A stretch of 54,681 nt of DNA from Magnetospirillum sp. UT-4. GTDB lineage: Bacteria > Pseudomonadota > Alphaproteobacteria > Rhodospirillales > Magnetospirillaceae. The DNA is taken from contig NZ_CACVCG010000033.1 in NCBI RefSeq assembly GCF_902729435.1, forward strand, positions 1 to 54,681, read 5' to 3'. Shown here piece by piece: positions 37,247-45,852 of this stretch. The notes beneath the pieces were generated by a model. The model saw only the letters and a list, made by a program, of their open reading frames with translations, was not told the DNA's origin and ran no database searches. How positions within the stretch are numbered: position 1 is the stretch's first letter; each line of letters starts with the position of its first letter. A program made the translations under genes and the position numbers.

Positions 37247-40204
37247 TTACCCGGTTTCGCCGACTCCGTCGAGGGCGGCGAGCATGGCGGTATCGCCATG
37301 GCGCACCACCCGCTCCGGCGGAAAGGCGACGGTGGCGACGGTCCCCGCCCCCGGCGAAGACCGCAGGGTGAGCCGACCGCCATGGGCGGAAACCAGGGCA
37401 TTGGTCAGGGGCAGGCCCAGCCCTGTGCCCTCGTACTTGCGCGACAGCCGGGTGTCGGCCTGGACGAACGGCTCCATCACCCGCTTCATCTCTTCTTCGG
37501 TCATGCCGATGCCGGTGTCGGCCACGGTGATGGTCAGCCCGTCGGCGCCGACGGCGGCCGAAACCGTGACGCTGCCGCCCTCCTCGGTGAACTTCACCGC
37601 GTTGGACACCAGGTTGAGCACGATCTGGCGCAGCCGCCGCTCGTCGGCGCGCAGGAAGGGCAGATCGGGGGGGACCATGGCCGACAGGAGGATGCCGTGG
37701 GACTGGGCGCGCCGGGCCATCATGCGTACCGCCCCCTGGAGCACCGGCCCGACCTCCACCTCGGTCACGTCCAGTTCGGTCATGCCGGCCTCGGCCTTGG
37801 ACATGTCCAGGATGTCGTTGATGAGCTCGAGCAGGTGCATGCCGCTTTCGTGGATGTCGTCGACGTAGCCGCCATAGGCGACCGGCTCCATCGGCCCGTA
37901 GATCTCGTGCTTCATCAGTTCGGAGAAGCCGATGATGGCGTTCAGCGGTGTGCGCAGCTCATGGCTGATGTTGGCGAGGAAGGTGGCTTTGGCTCGGTTG
38001 CCGCGCTCCGCCGCCTCCTTGGCCTCGCGCAGGGCATCCTCGCTGCGCTTGCGCTCGGTGATGTCCGAGAAGGTGAGGATCAGCCCGCCCTTGGGCATGG
38101 CGGTGGAGCGCACCTCCAGCGCGATGCCGCTGGGGCGCAGGTGCTCGAACGTCTGGCTGGGCTGGCGGCGCAGGCGGCGCAGGCGGCGGCCGGCCTGCTG
38201 GGCGGCGTCGCCGCGGCCGAATTCGCCGTTCTTGGCCATGTGCATCAGCATGTCCTCGAGGCGCGCGACCCCTTGCTCCAGCTCGCCGTCGGCGAAATCC
38301 AGCAGCACGCGCGCCTGGCGGTTCAGCGCCACCAGGATTTCGGAGCCGTCGAACACCGCGACACCCTGGCCCATGTTGTCGATGATGGCCTGGCGCAATG
38401 CCGACTGGGCGCCGACCTCCTGCTCGTGCCGCTTGACCGGGGTGATGTCGGTGGCGGTGCCGCGATAGCCGCGGAAGCGCCCATCGGAATCGAAGGCCGG
38501 CCGGCCCGCCATCTCGATGTACTTGACCGCCCCCGAGGGCAGCGCCTGGCGGAACACGAAGCCGCGGAAGGGACGGCGTGCCTGCATGGCCTTGACCTGG
38601 GCCGCCCAGTCCTCGGCCTCGGCGCCGACATCGGCGAGGCCGGCGAAGGCGCGGCCGATGAAGTGGTTGGGGCCGACTCCCAGCACCTGGCGCACACGGC
38701 CCGAGACGAAGGTGAAGCACAGTTCCCCGTCCAGCTCCCAGAACCAGTCGGAGGCGGATTCGGCCAGATCGCGGAAGCGCTGCTCGCTTTCGACCAGGGC
38801 GTCCTCGACCCGCTTGCGGTCGGTGATGTCGCGCACCAGGCCGATGAAGGTGACCATGTCGCCCTGGCGCATCTCGGTGATCGCCAGTTCCAGCGGGAAC
38901 ACGGCGCCATCCTTGCGCACGCCCTTGACCTGGCGGCCGACATCGATGATCCGCGCCTCGCGCGTCTCGACATAGCGGCGCAGATAGGAATCATGCTCGC
39001 TGCGATAGGGCTCGGGCATCAGCATGCTGACGTTGCGTCCCGCCACCTCCTCCGAGGCGAAGCCGAAGATGCGCTCGGCCGCCCGGTTGAAGGACAGCAC
39101 GGTCCCGGTCTCGTCGATGGTGACGATGCCGTCGACCACGGTATCCATGATGCCGCGCAGCCAGCTGACGCTTTCCTGCAGCGCGATGTCGGCGTGCTTG
39201 CGGTTGGTGATGTCCCGCAGGATTCGCAGCCGCCCGCCATCGGCGGTGCGGTAGACGCTGATCGCCACCCAGCGGCCGTCCCACAGCTCGACCTCGCGGC
39301 CCTCGGCGCGGGCCTGGGAATCCAGCATCTCGGCCACCCAACGTTGCTCGGTGCCGGCCACCCCCACCACCACGCCGCGTTCGGCCTCGGCGGCCAGGAT
39401 GTCGGCGAAGCTGCGGCCGGGCTTGATGGCGCCGGCGGCCGGGGCCAGCATGTCGAGATAGCGGTCGTTGCAGGTGACCAGCCGATCGGCGGCGTCGAAC
39501 ACCGCCAGGCCGTCCTCGACCCCGGAGAAGGCGTCGATCAGGCGGCTCTGCAGCAGATCGGCGCGTTGGCCCTCGCTGTCGGCGCGGGCCTGCTGGCGGC
39601 GCAGCACCACCATCAGCAGCGCCAGCGCCAGCGCCATGGACAGGAACTGCGACAGCACGAAGCTCCAGGTCGCCAACAGCGCCGAGGCATGCAGCAACGG
39701 CGTCGCCAGCTGGTGCAGGCCGGCCGCGGCGAAGGTGGTGGCGGCGATGCGCTTGGCGTCGGAGCGCGACGCCCCGGCGGCGCCGGTCAGGAAGAACCAG
39801 GCGGCGAGCAGCAAGGGCACGCCGCCGATGCCGCACAGCGGCATGTCGGCCAGACCCAGCCCGGCCCGCAGGTGTTCGGCCACCCCCAGCCAGGCCGCCG
39901 CCATCGCCAGTCCGGCAACCATCAGCACCGGCCGCACCCGTCGCCCGCCATGCGCCAGCGCGCCGCACAGGCCGAACCCGGCGCTGAGCCCGTGCAGACC
40001 ATCGGATATGTGGGCCACCAGCGCGCGGTCGGCCATGGGCAGCAGCAGCACCGCCATGCCCACGGCCTGGAGCACGAACGCCCCCGCCCACCAGCCGTAG
40101 GAGGAGGGGGCACCGGGCAGGCTCCAGCCATAGAGAGTGGACAGGGCCAGCAGCGCCGAACCCATCACCGCACCCAGCAAGGCTGCCTGCAACGCCAGTT
40201 CCAT
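37247..40204 (-). CDS. Multi-PAS membrane sensor histidine kinase (orphan)
   Basis: 985 aa. Some seven N-terminal membrane helices (to about 205) are followed by four PAS segments (about 220-335, 345-465, 470-595, 600-720), each closed by a DIT(N/D/E)RK-like linker, then HisKA with His748 (NISHELRTPLNAIIGFSELM) and a HATPase (NLVSNAVKFTEEGG, ADTGIGM, GTGLGLPLTNALV). No receiver domain or response-regulator gene is adjacent. The HisKA context (HEIYGPME, YVDDIHESGMHLL) is of the PleC/DivJ-related type common in Rhodospirillales. Downstream of apt on the same strand. Confidence 0.9.
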   Translation of the reverse strand: MELALQAALLGAVMGSALLALSTLYGWSLPGAPSSYGWWAGAFVLQAVGMAVLLLPMADRALVAHISDGLHGLSAGFGLCGALAHGGRRVRPVLMVAGLAMAAAWLGVAEHLRAGLGLADMPLCGIGGVPLLLAAWFFLTGAAGASRSDAKRIAATTFAAAGLHQLATPLLHASALLATWSFVLSQFLSMALALALLMVVLRRQQARADSEGQRADLLQSRLIDAFSGVEDGLAVFDAADRLVTCNDRYLDMLAPAAGAIKPGRSFADILAAEAERGVVVGVAGTEQRWVAEMLDSQARAEGREVELWDGRWVAISVYRTADGGRLRILRDITNRKHADIALQESVSWLRGIMDTVVDGIVTIDETGTVLSFNRAAERIFGFASEEVAGRNVSMLMPEPYRSEHDSYLRRYVETREARIIDVGRQVKGVRKDGAVFPLELAITEMRQGDMVTFIGLVRDITDRKRVEDALVESEQRFRDLAESASDWFWELDGELCFTFVSGRVRQVLGVGPNHFIGRAFAGLADVGAEAEDWAAQVKAMQARRPFRGFVFRQALPSGAVKYIEMAGRPAFDSDGRFRGYRGTATDITPVKRHEQEVGAQSALRQAIIDNMGQGVAVFDGSEILVALNRQARVLLDFADGELEQGVARLEDMLMHMAKNGEFGRGDAAQQAGRRLRRLRRQPSQTFEHLRPSGIALEVRSTAMPKGGLILTFSDITERKRSEDALREAKEAAERGNRAKATFLANISHELRTPLNAIIGFSELMKHEIYGPMEPVAYGGYVDDIHESGMHLLELINDILDMSKAEAGMTELDVTEVEVGPVLQGAVRMMARRAQSHGILLSAMVPPDLPFLRADERRLRQIVLNLVSNAVKFTEEGGSVTVSAAVGADGLTITVADTGIGMTEEEMKRVMEPFVQADTRLSRKYEGTGLGLPLTNALVSAHGGRLTLRSSPGAGTVATVAFPPERVVRHGDTAMLAALDGVGETG

Positions 40205-40236
40205 GCGGAAGCGCCCCTCCTCCGGGCGCCCGCCCG

Positions 40237-40761
40237 TCAGTCGTCGTAGGCGACCAGGGACGTGAACGGAACCTTCAGCTCTTCCAGCTTCCGGCGGCCG
40301 GGCAGGAAGGTCAGCTCGATCATCGCCGCCGCGCCGGTGACCTCGGCGCCGACCCCGCGCAGCAGGTTGATGCCCGCCGCCATGGTGCCGCCGGTGGCCA
40401 GCAGATCGTCCAGGATCACCACCCGCTGCCCCTTCTCGATGGCGTCGGCCTGGATCTCGATGGTGTCGGTGCCGTATTCCAGCGCGTATTCGTGCTTGAT
40501 GGTCTTGCCCGGCAGCTTGCCCTTCTTGCGCAGCATGACGAAGCCGCAGCCCAGCTTGAGCGCCAGCGGCGCCGCCACCAGGAAGCCGCGGGACTCGATG
40601 CCGGCCAGAATGTCGGGCTGGAACCGGCGCACTTCGCGGGCCAGCCGGCCCATGGCCACCTGCCAGGCGTCGGGATGGGCCAGCAGCGTCGAGATGTCGT
40701 AGAACAGGATCCCCGGCTTGGGAAAGTCCGGGATGCCGCGAATGTGGTCCTTGATGTCCAT
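40237..40761 (-). CDS. apt: Adenine phosphoribosyltransferase
   Basis: 174 aa, normal length. PRPP-binding loop [14 protein letters not shown], start [18 protein letters not shown] and [15 protein letters not shown] identify Apt, which salvages adenine to AMP. It lies between a GT9 gene and the PAS kinase, with a 68-bp gap upstream that may hold a promoter. Confidence 0.97.
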   Translation of the reverse strand: MDIKDHIRGIPDFPKPGILFYDISTLLAHPDAWQVAMGRLAREVRRFQPDILAGIESRGFLVAAPLALKLGCGFVMLRKKGKLPGKTIKHEYALEYGTDTIEIQADAIEKGQRVVILDDLLATGGTMAAGINLLRGVGAEVTGAAAMIELTFLPGRRKLEELKVPFTSLVAYDD

Positions 40762-40829
40762 GAAACCCCTATCCCCTGATGATCGGGCGCAAACGGAGGA
40801 TCAATGGTACTACCGACGTCCGGGCACGG

Positions 40830-41837
40830 TCAAAGCAAAGCCGGGACCGGGGCGTGCTCGGCCTGGAACCCGGCCATGGCCGCCGCCACCGCGTCCACCG
40901 GGATCAGCTCCATGGCCTCGCCGCCCCAGGCCTGGGCGCGGATCACCGCAAGCCGCCGGGCGGCGGGGGCGAACTTCTCGGGCGGGGTCGGGCCGAACAG
41001 CGAGACCAGGGGAATGTCGGCCGCCGCCAGCATGTGGCCGGCGCCGGAATCGTTGGCCACCGCCAGCGCCAGCCGCCGGGCCAGGGCGATGGTCAGCATG
41101 GGCGTCGCCGCATGCCCGCCCTGCAGCGGCAGCACCGCATGGGGAACGGCGCGGCGCACCGCCGGCGCCCAGTCGGCCTCGGCCGGTCCGAGGAAGAACA
41201 CCGGCACCCGCCCCTGCCCGGCCTCGGCCGCCGCCAGCTCCAGATAGCGTTCCAGCGGCCAGCATTTGTGGCGCCCGCCGGCACCGGGGGCGAAGCCGAC
41301 ATAGGTCGGGCCGGGCGGCAGCAGACCGTCGGCCAGCGCCTCGGCGGCCGCGTCGCGCGGCAGCGCCGCGGCGGCGGTGACCGCACCGCCGGCCGCCAGT
41401 TCGGCCAGCGCCAGCAACTGCCCGACCATGGCGGGCGGGCGCACCCGGCCGGCGGCGGGGCGCAGGTCGGACAACCGGAACCCGGCCGCCGCCGACAGGA
41501 AGCGGCGGTGGCGGATGCGGCGCAGGATCAGGGTGGTGAGCAGGCGCCGCTGGGTGTCGATGACCAGGTCGAAGGCGCGCCCGTCCAGCGGCCGGCGCCC
41601 CACCAGCTCGCGCAGACGGCTGCCGACATGAGCGTCGTCGATGACCTCGTCCACCAGCCCGGCCACCACCGGGCCCAGCACGCCGGCATAGACGGTGTGG
41701 CCCTTGCCCGCCATCCAGGTGATGCGGGCGGCGGGGAAGGCCGCCCGCAGCGCGCGCACGAACGGCAGCTTCATCAGCCCGTCGCCGACCGCGTCGAGGC
41801 CGACATAGACCAGGATCGAGGCCGGCGCTTCCACCAT
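40830..41837 (-). CDS. Glycosyltransferase family 9 (heptosyltransferase-like)
   Basis: 335 aa. Rossmann start ILVYVGLDAVGDGLMKLPFV, then FVGFAPGAGGRHKCWPLERY-like block (YVGFAPGAGGRHKCWPLE) and LAVANDSGAGHMLAAADIPL with LFGPTPPEKF, the GT9 pattern of lipopolysaccharide heptosyltransferases. The acceptor is unknown. It begins 3 bp after gmk, so it belongs to the yicC-gmk operon, which is an unusual place for an LPS gene. Confidence 0.87.
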   Translation of the reverse strand: MVEAPASILVYVGLDAVGDGLMKLPFVRALRAAFPAARITWMAGKGHTVYAGVLGPVVAGLVDEVIDDAHVGSRLRELVGRRPLDGRAFDLVIDTQRRLLTTLILRRIRHRRFLSAAAGFRLSDLRPAAGRVRPPAMVGQLLALAELAAGGAVTAAAALPRDAAAEALADGLLPPGPTYVGFAPGAGGRHKCWPLERYLELAAAEAGQGRVPVFFLGPAEADWAPAVRRAVPHAVLPLQGGHAATPMLTIALARRLALAVANDSGAGHMLAAADIPLVSLFGPTPPEKFAPAARRLAVIRAQAWGGEAMELIPVDAVAAAMAGFQAEHAPVPALL

Positions 41838-41840
41838 CCC

Positions 41841-42494
41841 TTATTGGCCGCGCAGGTGGTTGACGAAGCCGGCCATGCCGACCTGGCGGTCGCGCTTCAG
41901 CCGCTCGGCATCCAGGATGGCCTGGACGCGGGCGATGGAGCGGTCCACCTCGGTGTTGAGCAGGATGTACTCGTATTCGAACCAGTGGCTCATCTCGTCG
42001 CCGGCCTTGGCCATGCGCTTCTTCACCACCTCGTCGGTGTCCTGGGCGCGGGTGCGCAGGCGGCGCTCCAGCTCGGCCAGCGAGGGCGGCAGGATGAACA
42101 CGGTGACCAGGTCGGCCCGCGCGTTCTGACCCAGCTGCTGGGTGCCCTGCCAGTCGATGTCGAACAGCACGTCGCGGCCCGAGCCCAGCGCCGCCTCGAC
42201 CGCGCCGCGCGGGGTGCCGTAGAAATTGTCGAAGACGCGGGCGTGTTCCAGGAACTCGCCGGCGGCGACCATGGCCTGGAAGCGCTCGACGTCGATGAAA
42301 TGATAGTCCTTGCCGTCGACCTCGCCCGGGCGTGGCGGCCGGGTGGTGCACGACACCGACATGCTGATGTCGGGGTCACGGGCCAGCAGCGCCTTGGCGA
42401 TGGTGCTCTTGCCGGCGCCCGAGGGCGAGGACAGCACCAGCATGACGCCGCGGCGCGGCACGGTGGGCAGGTTTGCGGGCGGCGACGCGGTCAT
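41841..42494 (-). CDS. gmk: Guanylate kinase
   Basis: 217 aa. P-loop SSPSGAGKSTIAKALL, then SCTTRPPRPGEVDGKDYHFI and VLFDIDWQGTQQL identify Gmk, which phosphorylates GMP to GDP. It follows yicC by 10 bp, the usual order in alphaproteobacteria. Confidence 0.97.
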   Translation of the reverse strand: MTASPPANLPTVPRRGVMLVLSSPSGAGKSTIAKALLARDPDISMSVSCTTRPPRPGEVDGKDYHFIDVERFQAMVAAGEFLEHARVFDNFYGTPRGAVEAALGSGRDVLFDIDWQGTQQLGQNARADLVTVFILPPSLAELERRLRTRAQDTDEVVKKRMAKAGDEMSHWFEYEYILLNTEVDRSIARVQAILDAERLKRDRQVGMAGFVNHLRGQ

Positions 42495-42504
42495 TTCATT
42501 CCCC

Positions 42505-43401
42505 CTATTCGATGTTCTGGACCTGCTCGCGGAACTGGTCGATGACGGCCTTGAGGTCGAGGCCGATGCGGGTCAGGTCCACGTCCGACGACTTGGAGCA
42601 CAGGGTGTTGGCCTCGCGGTTGAACTCCTGCGCCAGGAAGTCGAGCTTGCGCCCCACCGCGCCGCCGGCCTCGAGCAGTTCGCGGGCGGCGGCGACGTGG
42701 GCGGCCAGGCGGTCCAGTTCCTCGCGCACGTCGGCCTTGACGGCGATCAGCGCCACTTCCTGGGCGACCCGCTCCTCGGACAAGGCGGGGGCGGCCTCCA
42801 GCACCGCGGCGACCTGGGCGCGCAGGCGCTCCTTCACCGCCTCGGGGCGCAGCACGGCGCAGGCGCCGGCGCGGGCGGCCAGGGCGGCGACCTCGTCCAG
42901 CTGGGTCCGCAGCACCGCCGCGATGCGTGCCCCTTCCGACAGCCGCATGGCGGCCAGGGACTCGATGACCTGCTCCAGGGTGGCGCGCATGGCGCCCTCG
43001 CGGGCCTGGCGCACCGCCTCGGCGTCGGTCTCCTCGGCCTCCATGGGCTCGAGCACGCCCCGGATGGCCAGCAATCCGTCCCAGCGCGCCTGGGCGATCA
43101 CCGGATGGCGCGGCCCCATGTCCTCGATCAGGCGGATCACCTGGCCCAGCAGATCGGCGTTGACGCGCACCGCCGGCGCCTCGGTGACGCGGGTGACGTT
43201 GAGGGAGAACTGGATGTTGCCGCGCTTCAGCCGCTTCTGCGCCGCCTCGCGCGCCGCCGGCTCCAGCGAATCGTGGCCCGAGGGCAGGCGGCAGCGCAGT
43301 TCCAGGCCGCGGCCGTTGACGCTTTTCGCCTCCCACACCCAGGACACCTGGGAATCGCCGCCCTGGGCGCGGGCATAGCCGGTCATGCTGGCAACGGTCA
43401 C
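42505..43401 (-). CDS. yicC: YicC family endoribonuclease-like protein
   Basis: 298 aa. MTGYARA near the start, SVNGRGLELRCRLP and GGAVGRKLDFLAQEFNREAN with ANTLCSKSSD at the end are the YicC signatures. E. coli YicC (RnaYC) is an endoribonuclease. GTG 43401 is preferred because GGGAGCG lies 9 nt upstream; ATG 43386 (MTGYARA) has no Shine-Dalgarno at useful distance. Divergent from the MNT gene with 73 bp between. Confidence 0.93.
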   Translation of the reverse strand: MTVASMTGYARAQGGDSQVSWVWEAKSVNGRGLELRCRLPSGHDSLEPAAREAAQKRLKRGNIQFSLNVTRVTEAPAVRVNADLLGQVIRLIEDMGPRHPVIAQARWDGLLAIRGVLEPMEAEETDAEAVRQAREGAMRATLEQVIESLAAMRLSEGARIAAVLRTQLDEVAALAARAGACAVLRPEAVKERLRAQVAAVLEAAPALSEERVAQEVALIAVKADVREELDRLAAHVAAARELLEAGGAVGRKLDFLAQEFNREANTLCSKSSDVDLTRIGLDLKAVIDQFREQVQNIE

Positions 43402-43474
43402 TGCTGTCGCGCTCCCTTTCAATGGTTGGCGACGGTTATAGCGTGGGCCGTCCGCCCGGGCTATCCTGATCACC

Positions 43475-43918
43475 ATGAGCGAACGCCGCCACCCCGCCCG
43501 GGGCCGCCCCAGCGTGGTCGAGGTCACCGTCCGCGTCCCCGCCGACAAGGTGGAGGCGGTGAAAAGCTATGCCGGCCGCATCGCCCGCCAGCGCCCGCCG
43601 GCCAGCCGCGACGAGGTGGTGGCGCGGCTGCGCGACCATCCCGACGTCTTCTCCCGCTTCGGGGTGCGCTCGGCGGCGCTGTTCGGCAGCGTCGGCCGCG
43701 ACCAGGCCCGGCCCATGTCCGACGTCGACCTGCTGGTCGATTTCCATCCCGGCCAGCCCGGCGGCCTGTTCCGCTACGTCGAGTTGAAGCACGCGCTGGA
43801 GGGCCTGCTGGGACGCCCGGTCGATCTGATCACCCGCGGCAACATCAAGCCGCGCCTGAAGGCCCGCATCCTGGCCGAATGCCTGCCCGTCTTCGGCGAG
43901 GAGGCGTGCGAGACATGA
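43475..43918 (+). CDS. MNT-type nucleotidyltransferase antitoxin (MntA-like)
   Basis: 147 aa. Catalytic motif G-S-x10-D-x-D at Gly71-Ser72, Asp83 and Asp85 (ALFGSVGRDQARPMSDVDLL). MntA proteins neutralise HEPN toxins by adenylylating a Tyr. Residues 1-55 (SVVEVTVRVPADKVEAVKSY and onward) are an extra basic N-terminal part that resembles a DNA-binding or dimerisation module. The HEPN partner follows after a 160-bp palindrome-rich spacer instead of the usual overlap. Confidence 0.87.
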   Translation: MSERRHPARGRPSVVEVTVRVPADKVEAVKSYAGRIARQRPPASRDEVVARLRDHPDVFSRFGVRSAALFGSVGRDQARPMSDVDLLVDFHPGQPGGLFRYVELKHALEGLLGRPVDLITRGNIKPRLKARILAECLPVFGEEACET

Positions 43919-44078
43919 TGCCGGTCAATACCACCGGTTTGACCGGCATCCTGCCGCCATTGCGGCGGCGGCCGTGCCGCCCCGCAGGGGCAAACGACGC
44001 CCTTCATGGCGGCCCGAGCCTGCGAGGGTGGGCTTCGCCCACAAGGGCGCGGACGCGCCCGCCCGGCGAGGGCGCGAA
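43919..44078. repeat. Palindrome-rich spacer between MNT and HEPN genes
   Basis: Contains a 10-bp perfect inverted repeat TGCCGGTCAA (43919-43928) and TTGACCGGCA (43939-43948), then GCCGC-CATT-GCGGC and GTGGGC-TTC-GCCCAC hairpins. No gene is supported in it. It looks like an inserted small palindromic element that separated a pair normally coupled by ATGA. Confidence 0.6.
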
Positions 44079-44423
44079 ATGACCCATAAAGATTGGAAGG
44101 TGCGGGTCGAGGACATGCTGGAGGCGCTGGCGCGCATCGACAGCTATGTCGATGGCATGAACGCCAAGGCGTTCCTGGCCGATCCGCGCACTCAGGACGC
44201 GGTGGTGCGCAACCTGGAGATCCTGGGCGAGGCGGCCAAGCGCATCCCCTACGCCATCATCCACGCCCATCCCGAGATCCCGTGGTCGCGCATCACCGAC
44301 ATGCGCAACATCCTGGTCCACGAATACCACTCGGTCGATCCCGAGATCATCCTCGACGCCGCCCGCGGCGACCTGCCGCCGCTGGTGGGTCCGCTGAAGG
44401 CGCTGCTGGCCGAGGAAGAGTGA
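44079..44423 (+). CDS. HEPN-domain ribonuclease toxin (HepT-like)
   Basis: 114 aa. The R-x4-H-x-Y motif is present as RNILVHEY (Arg76, His81, Tyr83), which in HepT is both the RNase site and the Tyr modified by MntA. Other family blocks are AVVRNLEILGEAAKRIP and PWSRITDMRN. The pair is therefore expected to be a functional type VII system. GGCGAGGGCG lies upstream of ATG 44079, a weak Shine-Dalgarno. Confidence 0.9.
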   Translation: MTHKDWKVRVEDMLEALARIDSYVDGMNAKAFLADPRTQDAVVRNLEILGEAAKRIPYAIIHAHPEIPWSRITDMRNILVHEYHSVDPEIILDAARGDLPPLVGPLKALLAEEE

Positions 44424-44443
44424 GTGCCGGAAGGAGAAACGCG

Positions 44444-44743
44444 ATGGCCAACGGCACGGCACGGACCCTCTCTCTTCCGTTTGCCTTCTGGGTCACCGGC
44501 GCGGCCGGGAACGCCGCCTTCATGGTCGCGGCCCAGGCCTTTTCCAGCCCGCTGCTGCTGCTCGCCGGCCTGGTCTACCTGATCTATTCCTTCCCCATCG
44601 TCTGGGCCAGCGCCAAGGCCTATGCCGGACCGGGCGCGTTCAGAATGCTGGCCAAGCTGTTCATGGTCACCCTGGCTGTCGTCTACGCCATGACCTTGAT
44701 GGGAATGGCCATGAGCCGGTTCCTGGCCGAGCGCATGGGATAG
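44444..44743 (+). CDS. Small membrane protein of unknown function
   Basis: 99 aa with three hydrophobic segments (GNAAFMVAAQAFSSPLLLLA, LVYLIYSFPIVWASA, LFMVTLAVVYAMTLMGMAM). AAGGAG lies 8 nt before the ATG, and it begins 20 bp after hepT, so it is likely co-transcribed. No family recognised. Confidence 0.75.
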   Translation: MANGTARTLSLPFAFWVTGAAGNAAFMVAAQAFSSPLLLLAGLVYLIYSFPIVWASAKAYAGPGAFRMLAKLFMVTLAVVYAMTLMGMAMSRFLAERMG

Positions 44744-44768
44744 GCGCGGTGGCGCCGGATTCGGATAG

Positions 44769-44807
44769 CCCCGGGCCGGCGAGCGGAACATGCCCGCCGA
44801 CCCGGGG
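44769..44807. terminator. Hairpin between convergent 44444-44743 and 44817-45539
   Basis: CCCCGGG (44769-44775) pairs with CCCGGGG (44801-44807), and inner GGCGG-type bases extend it imperfectly. No U-tract. Confidence 0.45.
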
Positions 44808-44816
44808 CACCGAGGA

Positions 44817-45539
44817 TCAGGCCACGAATTCGGCGTAGACGCCGGACAGGGACTGAAGCGCGATCTTGGCGGTCTGGGTGTTCTGGCAGCTGTCGGCGTT
44901 GATCCACACCCACTGATTGCCGTTGCCCTGGAAGTTCCAGCTGTAGGTCTGGTTGGTGACCGAGTTGATCTTGACCTGGGCGTCGCAGTTGCCGGCGTAC
45001 TTGATGACGTTCGACGGGTCCACCAGCTGGTTCAGGATGTTGACCACCGCCGAGGTTTCCTTGAACTGCACCGAGATGAACTGGTTGATGTTGCTGTTCA
45101 GGGTTCCGGTGTACCAGTGGCTGGCCGGCACGGCGTAGAAGCGGGTGAACTTCGCGAAATCGTGGTACTTGCCGTCGATGGGAAGGGCTGTGTTGTTCAT
45201 GCCGCTGGTGTTGGTCGGCATCTTGACGCTGCCGATGAAGGCCTGGATCTGGCCGCTGGTGGCCGTCCCCACGGCGACGCTGACGGTGTTGGTATCGTCA
45301 CCCGACACGAAGCACAGCGCGGCGAGGCCCTGGTTCGCGGTGGTGCCGGGAACGGTCAGGGTCACCGGCGGATTGGAGTTGCTCCACACCACCGAAACCG
45401 TGGTCGAGGCGTCGTTGTTGGCCGAGTTGTAGAAGAACAGGGCATAGAGCTGCCCGGAGTTCAGGCCGCCGCTGCAGGTGGCGTTGTCGCCCGGATTGAG
45501 GGTGACCAGACGACCGTCGTTCCAATTGACGTTTCCCAT
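44817..45539 (-). CDS. Asn/Thr/Ser-rich protein of unknown function
   Basis: 240 aa. The sequence is very rich in Asn, Ser, Thr, Val and Gly and poor in charged residues (for example VSVVWSNSNPPVTLTVPGTT, ALFFYNSANNDASTTVSV), pointing to an all-beta fold. Four Cys (in ATCSGG, ALCFVS, GNCDAQ, DSCQNT) could form two disulfides. There is no signal peptide, so if exported it would need another route. GGGGAGAA lies before ATG 45539. The composition and codon use differ from neighbours, suggesting acquisition by transfer. No homologue recognised. Confidence 0.72.
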   Translation of the reverse strand: MGNVNWNDGRLVTLNPGDNATCSGGLNSGQLYALFFYNSANNDASTTVSVVWSNSNPPVTLTVPGTTANQGLAALCFVSGDDTNTVSVAVGTATSGQIQAFIGSVKMPTNTSGMNNTALPIDGKYHDFAKFTRFYAVPASHWYTGTLNSNINQFISVQFKETSAVVNILNQLVDPSNVIKYAGNCDAQVKINSVTNQTYSWNFQGNGNQWVWINADSCQNTQTAKIALQSLSGVYAEFVA

Positions 45540-45852
45540 GATACGTTCTCCCCTAGATTGCTGCTGCGGCCCCCACGGCACGCGAATGCGCAGTTCCACT
45601 ACCATATCGCGCAATTCACCCGGAAGGCGAGTCTTTCATATGCGTTTGACTCGATTTCGTAGAAGTTTAACCGTACCGTCCCCGCCCGGGATACATACGA
45701 CTGTAATATACTACAATTAATTTGGGCCGCACCCCGCCATGCGGCGGACCCGCTCCGCCACGGCTTCCGAGAGTTTGACGTTGACGGCCAGCGCGGCCCC
45801 GCTGTCTGCTGGATTTCAACACAGTCCGATATCCCTCCGGGGGACCCACGTC
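45540..45852. other. 313-bp AT-rich intergenic region
   Basis: Holds the divergent upstream regions of the Asn-rich gene and the short-chain dehydrogenase. The stretch TGTAATATACTACA near 45701-45714 is a near-palindrome in an AT-rich core. The minus strand from 45791 to the TAA at 45717-45719 reads AVNVKLSEAVAERVRRMAG, a possible gene remnant without a start. No intact gene seen. Confidence 0.5.

Noticed and set aside
45717-45791. Antitoxin gene remnant AVNVKLSEAVAERVRRMAG on the minus strand
   Set aside because: It resembles the start of ParD-like antitoxins, but it is only about 25 codons with no start codon; too short to support.
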